NCBI GenBank assembly: GCA_027045065.1
Contig: JALUBE010000054.1
Span: 1 to 33,057, forward strand
Origin: Desulfurellales bacterium
GTDB taxonomy: Bacteria; Campylobacterota_A; Desulfurellia; Desulfurellales; Hippeaceae
Direction: 5' to 3'
DNA: 33,057 nt
The notes beneath the pieces were generated by a model. That model saw nothing but the letters and a program-made list of their open reading frames with translations. It was not told where the DNA came from and did not search any database. Below, one piece after another: positions 1 to 8,618 of this stretch. How positions within the stretch are numbered: the first letter of the stretch is position 1; each line of letters begins with the position of its first letter. The translations under genes were made by a program, and so were the position numbers.

Positions 1-969
1 TGCCTGTAGAAACACATTCAACAATCTCGGCGAATCGATAAACGTATTCCTGTGTAAACTACCCAGTTTGGCAAATTCAGCATTTCTTAATGCCGGTATC
101 AATCTAAAAACCCTCTTTTGCTCTTTGTACGTTAGCTTTGTCTGAAATCCCACAAGTCCAAGCAATGTCCCTTCTTTGTTTTCCTTTCTCAATTGAACAA
201 CGGCAAACGGTGTTTTTCCTTTAAATTTCAATCCGACAGGTTTAAGGGGTCCAAAAAGTAGTGTCTGTTTACCCCTTTCTGCTAACTCCTCAATAGGCAA
301 ACACGCCTCGTAGTAGTTCTTCTCAAATTCCTTAAACTCAATCTTTTTTGCACGTATTAGTTCGTCATAGAACTTTTTGTATTCGTCCTCTGTTAGGACG
401 CAGTTAAAGTAATCTTTACTGTCTGAATACCTCGAGCCCCAAAAACCCTTTGAGTAATCAACGCTATCTGCATAGACAATTGGTGCTATGGCATCGAAGA
501 AGTACAAAAGGTCAGCCTTTATGACATTTTTTTTTAAAAAATCTATAAGCTCACTATCGCACAAAGGCCCACACGCAACAATCCAAATACTGTCGTTGTC
601 CAGTTTTGTTATACGTTCCCTGATCAAGTTGATATTAGGATGTTTTTCGACCCATTTTGTAGCAATATCCGAAAACCTCTTCCTGTCAACGGCCAATGCA
701 TTGCCCGCTTCAACGCTTGTTAATGATGCAATTTTGAGTAAAACAGAGCCCAAGATCCTCATTTCCTCTTTTAAAACGCCGCTTGCCGTTGTCAATTTCG
801 TGCTTCCAAAGGAATTACTGCACACAATCTCGGCAACCTCTTCTGATTTGTGCACCTCGCTGAATTTTTTTGGCTTCATTTCAAAGAGGTTTACTTTGAT
901 GTCCCTATTAGCCAAAGCAAAAGCTGCTTCTATGCCCGCCAAGCCTGCGCCCACTATGTTAACTTTCAT
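1..969 (-). CDS. trmFO: Methylenetetrahydrofolate--tRNA-(uracil-5-)-methyltransferase TrmFO (partial, C-terminus off the window)
   Basis: My reverse-strand translation starts MKVNIVGAGLAGIEAAFALANRDIKVNLFEMKPKKFSEVHKSEEVAEIVCSNSF (FAD-binding GxGxxG plus TrmFO-typical ExxPxK.S..H) and runs to ...HRNTFIDSPRLLNVFLQ at the left edge. Not in the ORF track because it is truncated. Confidence 0.93.
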   Translation of the reverse strand, partial: MKVNIVGAGLAGIEAAFALANRDIKVNLFEMKPKKFSEVHKSEEVAEIVCSNSFGSTKLTTASGVLKEEMRILGSVLLKIASLTSVEAGNALAVDRKRFSDIATKWVEKHPNINLIRERITKLDNDSIWIVACGPLCDSELIDFLKKNVIKADLLYFFDAIAPIVYADSVDYSKGFWGSRYSDSKDYFNCVLTEDEYKKFYDELIRAKKIEFKEFEKNYYEACLPIEELAERGKQTLLFGPLKPVGLKFKGKTPFAVVQLRKENKEGTLLGLVGFQTKLTYKEQKRVFRLIPALRNAEFAKLGSLHRNTFIDSPRLLNVFLQA

Positions 970-976
970 AGAAAGA

Positions 977-1285
977 CTACTGGTCTTGAGAGGAATTATC
1001 GTTAAATATTATTATGCTCTCATCCTTTGAAACGATTAGATACCTATCTGCAGCCTCATGTTTGATGTAGTAAGGGTCGTTTTTTGCCACTTCTATCTGT
1101 CTTTTGATTTTCTTTATGTTTTGCTTTACCTGAAGTATTTTTTTATCCAAGAGGGAGCTTTCCTTCTTAAGCTCCCTCAACTGCAGCTGTCTTGAGTAAA
1201 TTCCCTTAGCCACAAGACCCGTTACTATGATAACGATTGTCAAAATTATAGTGTTTAAAAATCTACCATGTCGGGTATTCGCCAT
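977..1285 (-). CDS. FtsB/DivIC-like septum formation initiator protein
   Basis: 102 aa: one N-terminal TM segment, then a coiled coil and a short C-terminal region, directly downstream of eno. Overlaps the eno 3' end by 23 bp. Confidence 0.7.
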   Translation of the reverse strand: MANTRHGRFLNTIILTIVIIVTGLVAKGIYSRQLQLRELKKESSLLDKKILQVKQNIKKIKRQIEVAKNDPYYIKHEAADRYLIVSKDESIIIFNDNSSQDQ

Positions 1286-2516
1286 AGGGGAACAACTCGT
1301 CTTCTATCTCTATGAGCCTATTGTACTTTGCAATCCTCTCACCCCTGCAAGCAGACCCTGTCTTAATCCAACCTGTGTTGCAAGCAACTGCCAGGTCTGC
1401 AATAAATGTATCGGATGTTTCACCAGATCTGTGAGATATGACTAAGTTATACGCTGCATCTTCACCCAACCTTATTGCATCAAGCGTCTCAGTTAGTGTT
1501 CCAATCTGGTTTGGCTTTATCAGTATAGCGTTTGCTATACCCTCTTCCAAGCCCTTGCTTATCAGCTCAACATTGGTAACAAATATATCATCGCCAACAA
1601 GCATTATTTTATCGCCAAGTTCGTCTGTGAGCTTTTTCCAGCCTTCCCAATCGTTCTCAGCCAAGCCATCCTCTAATACGACTATAGGGTATTTTTCAAC
1701 AAATTCTTTGTATAGGGCAATCATATCGTCGCTTGTGAGTTTATCTCCACCAACAATATACTTTCCATCCCTGTAAAACTCACTCGATGCAGGATCCAGT
1801 GCAATGGCTATGTCATCCATAGGCTTATACCCTGCCTTTTCTATAGCCTCCAAGATCAATTTAATGGGTTCTTCATTGGATTGCAGATTCGGTGCAAAGC
1901 CACCCTCATCACCGACGCCTGTAAATAAACCCTTTTCCTTTAGAATACCCTTTAGAGCCCAAAACGTGTCTGAAGCCATCCTTATTGCATCCTTAAAACT
2001 CTCAGCCCCAATTGGCGCAATCATAAACTCTTGGAAATCCACGTTGTTATCTGCATGTTTACCACCGTTTAGGATGTTCAAAAGCGGTATGGGAAGTAGG
2101 TTTGCATGCAAACCACCCAAGTATCTGTAAAGTGGCATTTTAAGTTCATTTGCTGCGGCTCTTGTGCAGGCTAAAGACACGGCAAGTATGGCGTTAGCAC
2201 CCAAGTTTGACTTATTCTTTGTCCCGTCAAGCTCTATCATTGTATTGTCTATCTCTGCCTGCTCAAACACGTCAAGGCCAATTACTTCATTTGCTATCTT
2301 GTCGTTTATGTTCGATATAGCTTTCTGTACACCCTTTCCCCTGTACCTGTCATCACCATCCCTTAACTCAACAGCCTCATTATCACCCGTAGATGCACCG
2401 CTTGGCACCTCAGATATGCCGATTACATCGCTATCCGTTCTAACTGTGCATCTGATTGTTGGATTTCCACGTGAGTCCAAAATCTCCAAAGCATAAACAT
2501 CGACTATTACACCCAT
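1263..2516 (-). CDS. eno: Enolase
   Basis: Hallmarks [45 protein letters not shown]. Strong Shine-Dalgarno (ggaggt) upstream. Confidence 0.98.
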   Translation of the reverse strand: MGVIVDVYALEILDSRGNPTIRCTVRTDSDVIGISEVPSGASTGDNEAVELRDGDDRYRGKGVQKAISNINDKIANEVIGLDVFEQAEIDNTMIELDGTKNKSNLGANAILAVSLACTRAAANELKMPLYRYLGGLHANLLPIPLLNILNGGKHADNNVDFQEFMIAPIGAESFKDAIRMASDTFWALKGILKEKGLFTGVGDEGGFAPNLQSNEEPIKLILEAIEKAGYKPMDDIAIALDPASSEFYRDGKYIVGGDKLTSDDMIALYKEFVEKYPIVVLEDGLAENDWEGWKKLTDELGDKIMLVGDDIFVTNVELISKGLEEGIANAILIKPNQIGTLTETLDAIRLGEDAAYNLVISHRSGETSDTFIADLAVACNTGWIKTGSACRGERIAKYNRLIEIEDELFPYGEYPTW

Positions 2517-2532
2517 TTTTCACCTCCAAAAT

Positions 2533-3444
2533 TTATGGCACAAATACAGACTCCACAAAATCTCGTGCATTAAACACCCTTAAATCCTCTTCCTTCTCGC
2601 CTATCCCGATGTACCTAATCGGAATCTTGAACTCTTCACTGATAGCAACAATAATGCCGCCCTTTGCTGTCCCGTCCATTTTGGTTAGAACGATACCCGT
2701 CACGCCCAAAGCCTTGTTAAACTCACGTGCTTGGTTTATGGCGTTTTGACCTATGGTTGCGTCAAGAACAAGTAAAATCTCATGCGGTGCTTCACTGTAA
2801 GCCTTTTTAACGGCATTCTTGATTTTTATGACCTCATTCATGAGATTCTTCTGTGTATGTAACCTACCTGCAGTATCTATAAAGACGACGTCCACGTTTC
2901 TTGCCAAAGCACTTTTAACACCGTCATATGCAACAGCCGCAGGATCCGCTCCTTCTTCTTGCTTAACAAACAAAGATCCAGTTTTGTCAGCCCAGATTTT
3001 GAGCTGGTCTATGGCAGCCGCACGGAACGTATCTGACGCCACAAGCATAACCCTTTTGCCCTTTTCCGTATTCAAGCCAGCCAGTTTTCCAATGGTTGTG
3101 GTTTTGCCAGAGCCGTTTATACCCACAACAAGCACAACAAATCCCTTTTTTCTGATCTCTAAGGGTTTCTCCACCTGTTTCAAGATTTCAAGTATGATCT
3201 CCCGTATCTTAAACTCCACATCCCTTCTCGTTTTTATACTGCCGTCGGATATACCCTCATTGATTGCTTCCATTATCTTCATCGTAGTCTTTACACCAAA
3301 GTCAGACTCAATTAAAAGCTCTTCAACAAATTCCAAGTATTCATCAGTGATGGGCTCATCTTTCACAGATTCTTCATGGATTCTCTTTGTGAAACTATCC
3401 TTTGTCTTAAACAGTTTCTCCGATATACTTTTCAAGAACCCCAT
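2533..3444 (-). CDS. ftsY: Signal recognition particle receptor FtsY
   Basis: SRP GTPase motifs GINGSGKTTTIGKLA, DTFRAAA, DTAGRLH, TKMDGTAKGG. Compact 303 aa form without a long acidic A domain. Confidence 0.97.
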   Translation of the reverse strand: MGFLKSISEKLFKTKDSFTKRIHEESVKDEPITDEYLEFVEELLIESDFGVKTTMKIMEAINEGISDGSIKTRRDVEFKIREIILEILKQVEKPLEIRKKGFVVLVVGINGSGKTTTIGKLAGLNTEKGKRVMLVASDTFRAAAIDQLKIWADKTGSLFVKQEEGADPAAVAYDGVKSALARNVDVVFIDTAGRLHTQKNLMNEVIKIKNAVKKAYSEAPHEILLVLDATIGQNAINQAREFNKALGVTGIVLTKMDGTAKGGIIVAISEEFKIPIRYIGIGEKEEDLRVFNARDFVESVFVP

Positions 3445-4199
3445 TATCTCTTCTCCATGAACTTTCTCATCTCTTGTTCTCTTTTGCCAAACATCCAGCT
3501 TTCTGAAAATAACATTCTTTCTAACTGCATACCCTCGTCTCTTGGTATGAATTGGGACTCTTTGGCAAGTCTCTTGATATGCTTAATAAGTCTAATATCG
3601 TCATCTTTAAGTTTGTCACAAAACTCCATCACCTTGCTCATTAAAACAGATTTGTCGAAGATATCATTAACAAGCCCTATATCCTTTGCCTCTTTAGCAT
3701 CTACTTTCTTTGCAGAAAGCAACAGCTCCAATGCCTTATTGTAGCCCACAAGCCTCACCAATCTATACGTACCGCCCCACCCCGTTGTTACGCCTATGGC
3801 TTTCTCCTTAAACTGTATAAATATATCGCTCCTTGCAAATCTCATGTCAAATGCCAAAATAATCTCAGCCCCACCGCCTATGGCAGAACCGTTTATGGCA
3901 CAGATCGTTGGATAATCAAGATCCTCAAACCTGCTTAAGATGTTGTGCATATTCAACGCCATACTAAAAGCGTCTTCTTTTGTTGCAAGTGTAAGAAAAT
4001 AGCTAATGTCACCACCTGCTGAAAACACATTTTCGCCAGCAGACTTTACAACTAACGCCTTTAAAGTCTCTTTTTCTGCAAAATTCAAGAAGTCCACCAA
4101 CTCATTCATGTACTCCTTATTTATGGAGTTGTGTTTATCAGGTCTGTTCAGCGTCAATATGCCAATATTACCCTCTCTTTCAAACTTTAGATAGCCCAT
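3444..4199 (-). CDS. Enoyl-CoA hydratase/isomerase (crotonase) family protein
   Basis: Crotonase motifs LNRPDKHNSIN, SAGGDI, GSAIGGGAEI, WGGTYRL. Confidence 0.9.
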   Translation of the reverse strand: MGYLKFEREGNIGILTLNRPDKHNSINKEYMNELVDFLNFAEKETLKALVVKSAGENVFSAGGDISYFLTLATKEDAFSMALNMHNILSRFEDLDYPTICAINGSAIGGGAEIILAFDMRFARSDIFIQFKEKAIGVTTGWGGTYRLVRLVGYNKALELLLSAKKVDAKEAKDIGLVNDIFDKSVLMSKVMEFCDKLKDDDIRLIKHIKRLAKESQFIPRDEGMQLERMLFSESWMFGKREQEMRKFMEKR

Positions 4200-4202
4200 C
4201 TC

Positions 4203-5222
4203 TCAAAACCTGTACGGATATTTATATACACCTTTTTCTGTAATGATTGCATCGATCAATTCCGCATCCGTCAAATCAAATGAGTAATAAACAGCACTTG
4301 AGCCCTTTGGTGCAAAGTATTTATCGCCAATCTTTAAAACCTCTTCTGCACTCCTTTCTTCGACGGGTATCTGATTTAAGCTTTCGAGCGACCTATCAAT
4401 GGTGGACTCTGGTGCGGCGACAACAAACGTTATACCATGCCTTTTGCACATACTTGCAAGGCAATACGTACCAATTTTGTTTGCCGTATCACCGTTTCTT
4501 GCAATTCTATCTGCTCCGACTACAACAGCATCAACCAAGCCTTCTCTAATTAGCATGCCGCAAGAGTTATCCGTAACAATCCTATAATCTATGCCCTCGC
4601 TTTTAAGCTCAAAAGCCGTCAACCTCATGCCTTGTAAATATGGCCTTGTTTCATCCACATAAACCACATCCAAGAGATCCTTTTTGTGCATCGTTTTGAT
4701 TATTCCGAGTGCCGTTCCTATGCCTCCCGTTGCAAGTGTTCCTGTGTTGCAGTGGGTTAAAATTCTCCTCTTACTCTTTAGATACTCAGACCCGAACTCT
4801 CCAATTCTTTTGTCCTGTTCTTTTTGGTCTTCCCAAATACCTATAGCCGTTGCCCTCAACTTCTTTATCAGCTTGTGCAGGGGTAAAACATGTTTTTTTT
4901 CATCTTTCACGTCCTTTAGTTTCTCAAGAGCAAAGAACAGATTTACCGCAGTGGGCCTTGTTTTTGAGAGGCAATCGTAAGAGTAATTAAAGTTTTTCTC
5001 AAATTCATCCCAGCTTTCTGAATCTCTCACTCCGAAGTAAAGCCCGATTGCCGCTGTGATGCCAATGAGAGGCGCACCTCTTACGGCCATATCTTTAATG
5101 GCTCTGCAAACATCGTTGACATTTTTTACCTCTATATATACCTTCTTCCACGGCAATTCCCTTTGGTCAAGGATCAAAAACGTATCGTCATCTCTCAAGA
5201 TTAGAGGGTTATATCCATCCAT
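4203..5222 (-). CDS. mtnA: S-methyl-5-thioribose-1-phosphate isomerase (aIF-2B alpha-like family)
   Basis: AVRGAPLIGITAA, HCNTGTLATGGIGTALG (catalytic Cys), VVGADRIARNGDTANKIGTY (catalytic Asp). ORF start 5240 adjusted to the downstream ATG (MDGYNPLILRDD) to reduce overlap. Confidence 0.92.
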   Translation of the reverse strand: MDGYNPLILRDDDTFLILDQRELPWKKVYIEVKNVNDVCRAIKDMAVRGAPLIGITAAIGLYFGVRDSESWDEFEKNFNYSYDCLSKTRPTAVNLFFALEKLKDVKDEKKHVLPLHKLIKKLRATAIGIWEDQKEQDKRIGEFGSEYLKSKRRILTHCNTGTLATGGIGTALGIIKTMHKKDLLDVVYVDETRPYLQGMRLTAFELKSEGIDYRIVTDNSCGMLIREGLVDAVVVGADRIARNGDTANKIGTYCLASMCKRHGITFVVAAPESTIDRSLESLNQIPVEERSAEEVLKIGDKYFAPKGSSAVYYSFDLTDAELIDAIITEKGVYKYPYRF

Positions 5223-6123
5223 TCTCTTTGTACCACTCAAAGGTTTTTTCTATGGATGAGCACATGTCCCATTGAGGTTCAAAATCCAAATATGTTTTGG
5301 TTGTATAGTTATTGCACGTCCACGCCTTCGGCAAGATCTCCCTGACCTTGTCCTCTGTAAATGGCGACCTTTTGGAACTGAATTTGGCTGCGATTTTTAT
5401 CAAGCCCATTGGCGGTGTTACTTTCAGTATCTTTTTACCTGATGTATTTAACAAACACTCGGCTAAGTCCTTGAAATGCGATGTAAAGGAAGATGCGTAA
5501 AAAACTCTCGTGCCTTTCGCTTTAAACTCAATTAGTCTTGTTAGTATCTCGACCAAATCGTCTATAAATAGAAAACTATAGGTTCTATCTATAACAGGAG
5601 TAACACCATTTTTTGCCAGTTTAAACAGCGGTAGTGTGCCTTTATCGTAAGGACCAAAGATGATTGGTGGCCTCAAAATCTTTACACCCTCATATCCGTA
5701 AACGCTGAGTATCTCAAGCTCTCCCAAACGTTTGGAGTTACCGTAGTGGGAGATAGGCCCCTTGAAACCATCAGGTCCCCTTGCTGCGAGTGAGGATACA
5801 AAAACAAAGTTTTTGATACCAGCTTCGCAAGCAACTTTGGCCACATTTTTAGAGCCGTATCTATTAACATTGTAAAGTTTATCCAAATCATGAGCACTAA
5901 TGACGCCTGCTATGTGAACTACCGTATCGAAACCCTTATCAAAGGCCTTTTTTAAGCTCTCAACATCTAAAACATCGCCATTAGCCACACTAACCTTTTC
6001 CCCGAAATACCTTTTAGCTGCCTCAACATTCCTCACAAACACGCATACATCGTGTTTTTTTAACAAGCCCTTTACCGTATTTATGCCAACAAATCCGGTA
6101 GCGCCGGTGACCAAAACTTTCAT
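5209..6123 (-). CDS. NAD(P)-dependent epimerase/dehydratase (extended SDR)
   Basis: N-terminal GATGFVG Rossmann motif, YGNSK (YxxxK) active site, RPPIIFGP. Confidence 0.9.
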   Translation of the reverse strand: MKVLVTGATGFVGINTVKGLLKKHDVCVFVRNVEAAKRYFGEKVSVANGDVLDVESLKKAFDKGFDTVVHIAGVISAHDLDKLYNVNRYGSKNVAKVACEAGIKNFVFVSSLAARGPDGFKGPISHYGNSKRLGELEILSVYGYEGVKILRPPIIFGPYDKGTLPLFKLAKNGVTPVIDRTYSFLFIDDLVEILTRLIEFKAKGTRVFYASSFTSHFKDLAECLLNTSGKKILKVTPPMGLIKIAAKFSSKRSPFTEDKVREILPKAWTCNNYTTKTYLDFEPQWDMCSSIEKTFEWYKENGWI

Positions 6124-6980
6124 ATCCCCTCTTCCATTGTGGACGCCAAAATCATGAATTTCTGCTGTATCTCTTCAACCAAAGCAATGGGGTTGTCGGT
6201 GAAAAAACCTATTAGCCTTGAAGAGATTAGGTTATTTATCGTGTCTACATCCTTTATCGTATCTTTTTTGCCCACACCTATGATATTGTTTACGATAAAA
6301 TCTGAGAGATTAACCAAAGCAGATTTCTTTAAGAAATCCGAGGTCTTTTTGATTGTGAAGTTCAAATGGTGAAAGGAGACCGCATCGACAATACCCTGCT
6401 CAAAGTTCCAGTTTTGCAAGAGGTATCCACCAACATCCGCATGGTTGTACCCAAACTCCTTTTCTTCCAAATACCTTATCTCCTCGCCTGTGTCGTAGGC
6501 TCTTTTGAATATGTCTTTGTAGTTGACAAGTTCGCTCTTCTTGTAAACGATCTTTCCTATGTCGTGCAAAAGGCCTGAAATATAAGCCTCGCCCTCCTCA
6601 GTTATTTTGACCATTGAATTAATTACAGAGCATCCCACAGCAACGGCCAACGAATGCTCCCATAACATCTTGTCTATCTCATCGCTCATTTTAAATGCGT
6701 TCTTTGCGCTTATCATAATAACGATCTTTTTGATCTCCTCAAATCCAATGAGCGTGATGGCATCGGATAGCGTCTTTACCTTTCCTGAAAAGTTGTAGTA
6801 AGCTGAGTTTGAGATCTTTAGAATATAGGCAGCTAAAACCGGATCCAGTGCAATCACCTTTGCCAATTGATACGAGCTTAGATCATCACTCTCGAATAAC
6901 TTCAGTATTCTCATTGCAACCTTTGAGAAGCTCAACCGATCCTTGATACTGTTAACCAAATCCTTAATAGACACCTTCAT
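6120..6980 (-). CDS. HDOD domain-containing protein
   Basis: FESDDLSSYQLAKVIALDPVLAAYILKISNSAYYN, TLSDAITLIGFEEIKKIV, GLLHDIGKIV, FHHLN: typical HDOD layout. Confidence 0.9.
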   Translation of the reverse strand: MKVSIKDLVNSIKDRLSFSKVAMRILKLFESDDLSSYQLAKVIALDPVLAAYILKISNSAYYNFSGKVKTLSDAITLIGFEEIKKIVIMISAKNAFKMSDEIDKMLWEHSLAVAVGCSVINSMVKITEEGEAYISGLLHDIGKIVYKKSELVNYKDIFKRAYDTGEEIRYLEEKEFGYNHADVGGYLLQNWNFEQGIVDAVSFHHLNFTIKKTSDFLKKSALVNLSDFIVNNIIGVGKKDTIKDVDTINNLISSRLIGFFTDNPIALVEEIQQKFMILASTMEEGI

Positions 6981-7471
6981 TGCAAGAAAATCAACTCCTC
7001 TAATTTTTTTACAACCCCTTCTTTAGAATCCGTAACTTCAATGGTGAAATGCGCCCTTTTGTAGCAATTTAACCTCTCTTTGTAGAGTTGATAAGCCTTT
7101 TGTCGATCCTTAAACAGCGGTCTTTTATCGTTATCCTTTACCCTTTTCAATACCTCTTCAAATGGCAGATTGAGAAATATTACCCATCCTTTCTCTTTCA
7201 ATCTTTCCATGTTATCAAAAAAGCACGGCATTCCACCGCCCGTTGCAATCACGCAGTTGCCACAGAACAATATTTCATTGTCTATTACTTGCCTTTCAAG
7301 TTCCCTAAAGCACCTCTCACCTTTTTTATCGAAAATCTCACTTATAGTCAAACGTTCCTTTTTCTCAATTAGCTTGTCCGTATCCAAGAAGCGCATATTA
7401 TGCCTTTGGCTTAATATCCTTGCAATTGTCGTTTTGCCAGAGCCCATGAAACCCACCAAGATTATGTTCAT
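6977..7471 (-). CDS. aroK: Shikimate kinase
   Basis: NIILVGFMGSGKTTIAR (P-loop), DTDKLIE, ATGGGMPC. ATGA overlap with aroC. Confidence 0.95.
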   Translation of the reverse strand: MNIILVGFMGSGKTTIARILSQRHNMRFLDTDKLIEKKERLTISEIFDKKGERCFRELERQVIDNEILFCGNCVIATGGGMPCFFDNMERLKEKGWVIFLNLPFEEVLKRVKDNDKRPLFKDRQKAYQLYKERLNCYKRAHFTIEVTDSKEGVVKKLEELIFLQ

Positions 7472-8613
7472 TTTGTTTTTAGATAGGTTTTGTATTCGTT
7501 AACCCTCTTTACAAATTCACCCACAGTGTCAGAGCCAAATTTTTCCAAATACGCACGTGCAAGCTCAAAAGCCAAAACAGACCTAACAACCACACTCAAA
7601 GCTGGTACGGCACAAACATCGCTTCTTTCAAAGTGTGATATTTCTTTTTCGTGTGTTTCAATATTCACAGATCTAAGCCCCTTCTTCAGTGTGGGGATCG
7701 GCTTCATATATGCTTTAACGACTATGTCCTCACCGTTTGACATGCCACCCTCTATGCCGCCAGCCCTGTTTGTGTACCTTTTGTAGCCATTATCGTAGTA
7801 GATCTCATCATGAACCTCTGATCCAAATTTAAAGGCACTATCAAAACTGTCGCCTATCTCCACAGCCTTAACAGCTTGTATACCCATTATACCAAAGGCC
7901 AGTCGTGCATCGAGTCTTCTATCCCACTGAGTATAGCTCCCAAGACCCGGTACAACACCTTTGGCTATAGCTTCAACAACACCACCCAAGCTTTCACCCT
8001 TCCTTTTGGCATCCTCAATTTCCGCAATCATCAAATCTGAAGCCTTTTCATCGGGGCAAAATACAGGTGAATTCAAGATCTTCTCATCCAAATTATCACA
8101 AACATAGATATTTGCCTTAACCTTACCAATGGCTGTAACAAACGAGATAAAACTTACATCAACTTCCCTAAGCAACAATTCACAAAGTGCTCCAACAGTC
8201 ATTCTGATGGCCGTTTCCCTGGCACTGGACCGTTCAAGTACGTCCCTTATGTCCTCTCGATCGAACTTTAAATAACCAGTTAGGTCAGCATGGCCTGGTC
8301 TTGGGCGAGTAACCCTTTTCTTCCCAGAATATTCTGCAAACGGATCCATTATCTCTTTCCAATTATCAAAATCCTTATTTCTTATTGCCATTGCGATGGG
8401 AGAACCTATAGTCTCGCCAAATCTAACACCGCTTAAAAACTCTATCATATCCTTCTCTATTTTCTGTCTGCCGCCCCTGCCGTATCCTGATTGTCTCAAG
8501 AGGAGTTGCCTGTTTATGAAGTCTACGTCAATCTTTAAACCGGCCGGAAAGCCGTCTATTATGGCAACGAGAATCTTACCATGCGATTCACCTGCGTCGA
8601 GAAACCTAAGCAT
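7468..8613 (-). CDS. aroC: Chorismate synthase
   Basis: FLDAGESHG, RQSGYGRGGRQKIE, RPGHADLTG, RSSARETA, GGIEGGMSNGEDI. Confidence 0.98.
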   Translation of the reverse strand: MLRFLDAGESHGKILVAIIDGFPAGLKIDVDFINRQLLLRQSGYGRGGRQKIEKDMIEFLSGVRFGETIGSPIAMAIRNKDFDNWKEIMDPFAEYSGKKRVTRPRPGHADLTGYLKFDREDIRDVLERSSARETAIRMTVGALCELLLREVDVSFISFVTAIGKVKANIYVCDNLDEKILNSPVFCPDEKASDLMIAEIEDAKRKGESLGGVVEAIAKGVVPGLGSYTQWDRRLDARLAFGIMGIQAVKAVEIGDSFDSAFKFGSEVHDEIYYDNGYKRYTNRAGGIEGGMSNGEDIVVKAYMKPIPTLKKGLRSVNIETHEKEISHFERSDVCAVPALSVVVRSVLAFELARAYLEKFGSDTVGEFVKRVNEYKTYLKTK

Positions 8614-8618
8614 CTATA

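Noticed and set aside
488-1030. 180-aa plus-strand ORF
   Set aside because: Lies antisense to the clear trmFO coding sequence; composition (Ser/Leu/Phe-rich) is typical of shadow ORFs.
2819-3460. 213-aa plus-strand ORF
   Set aside because: Antisense to ftsY; no motif, shadow ORF.
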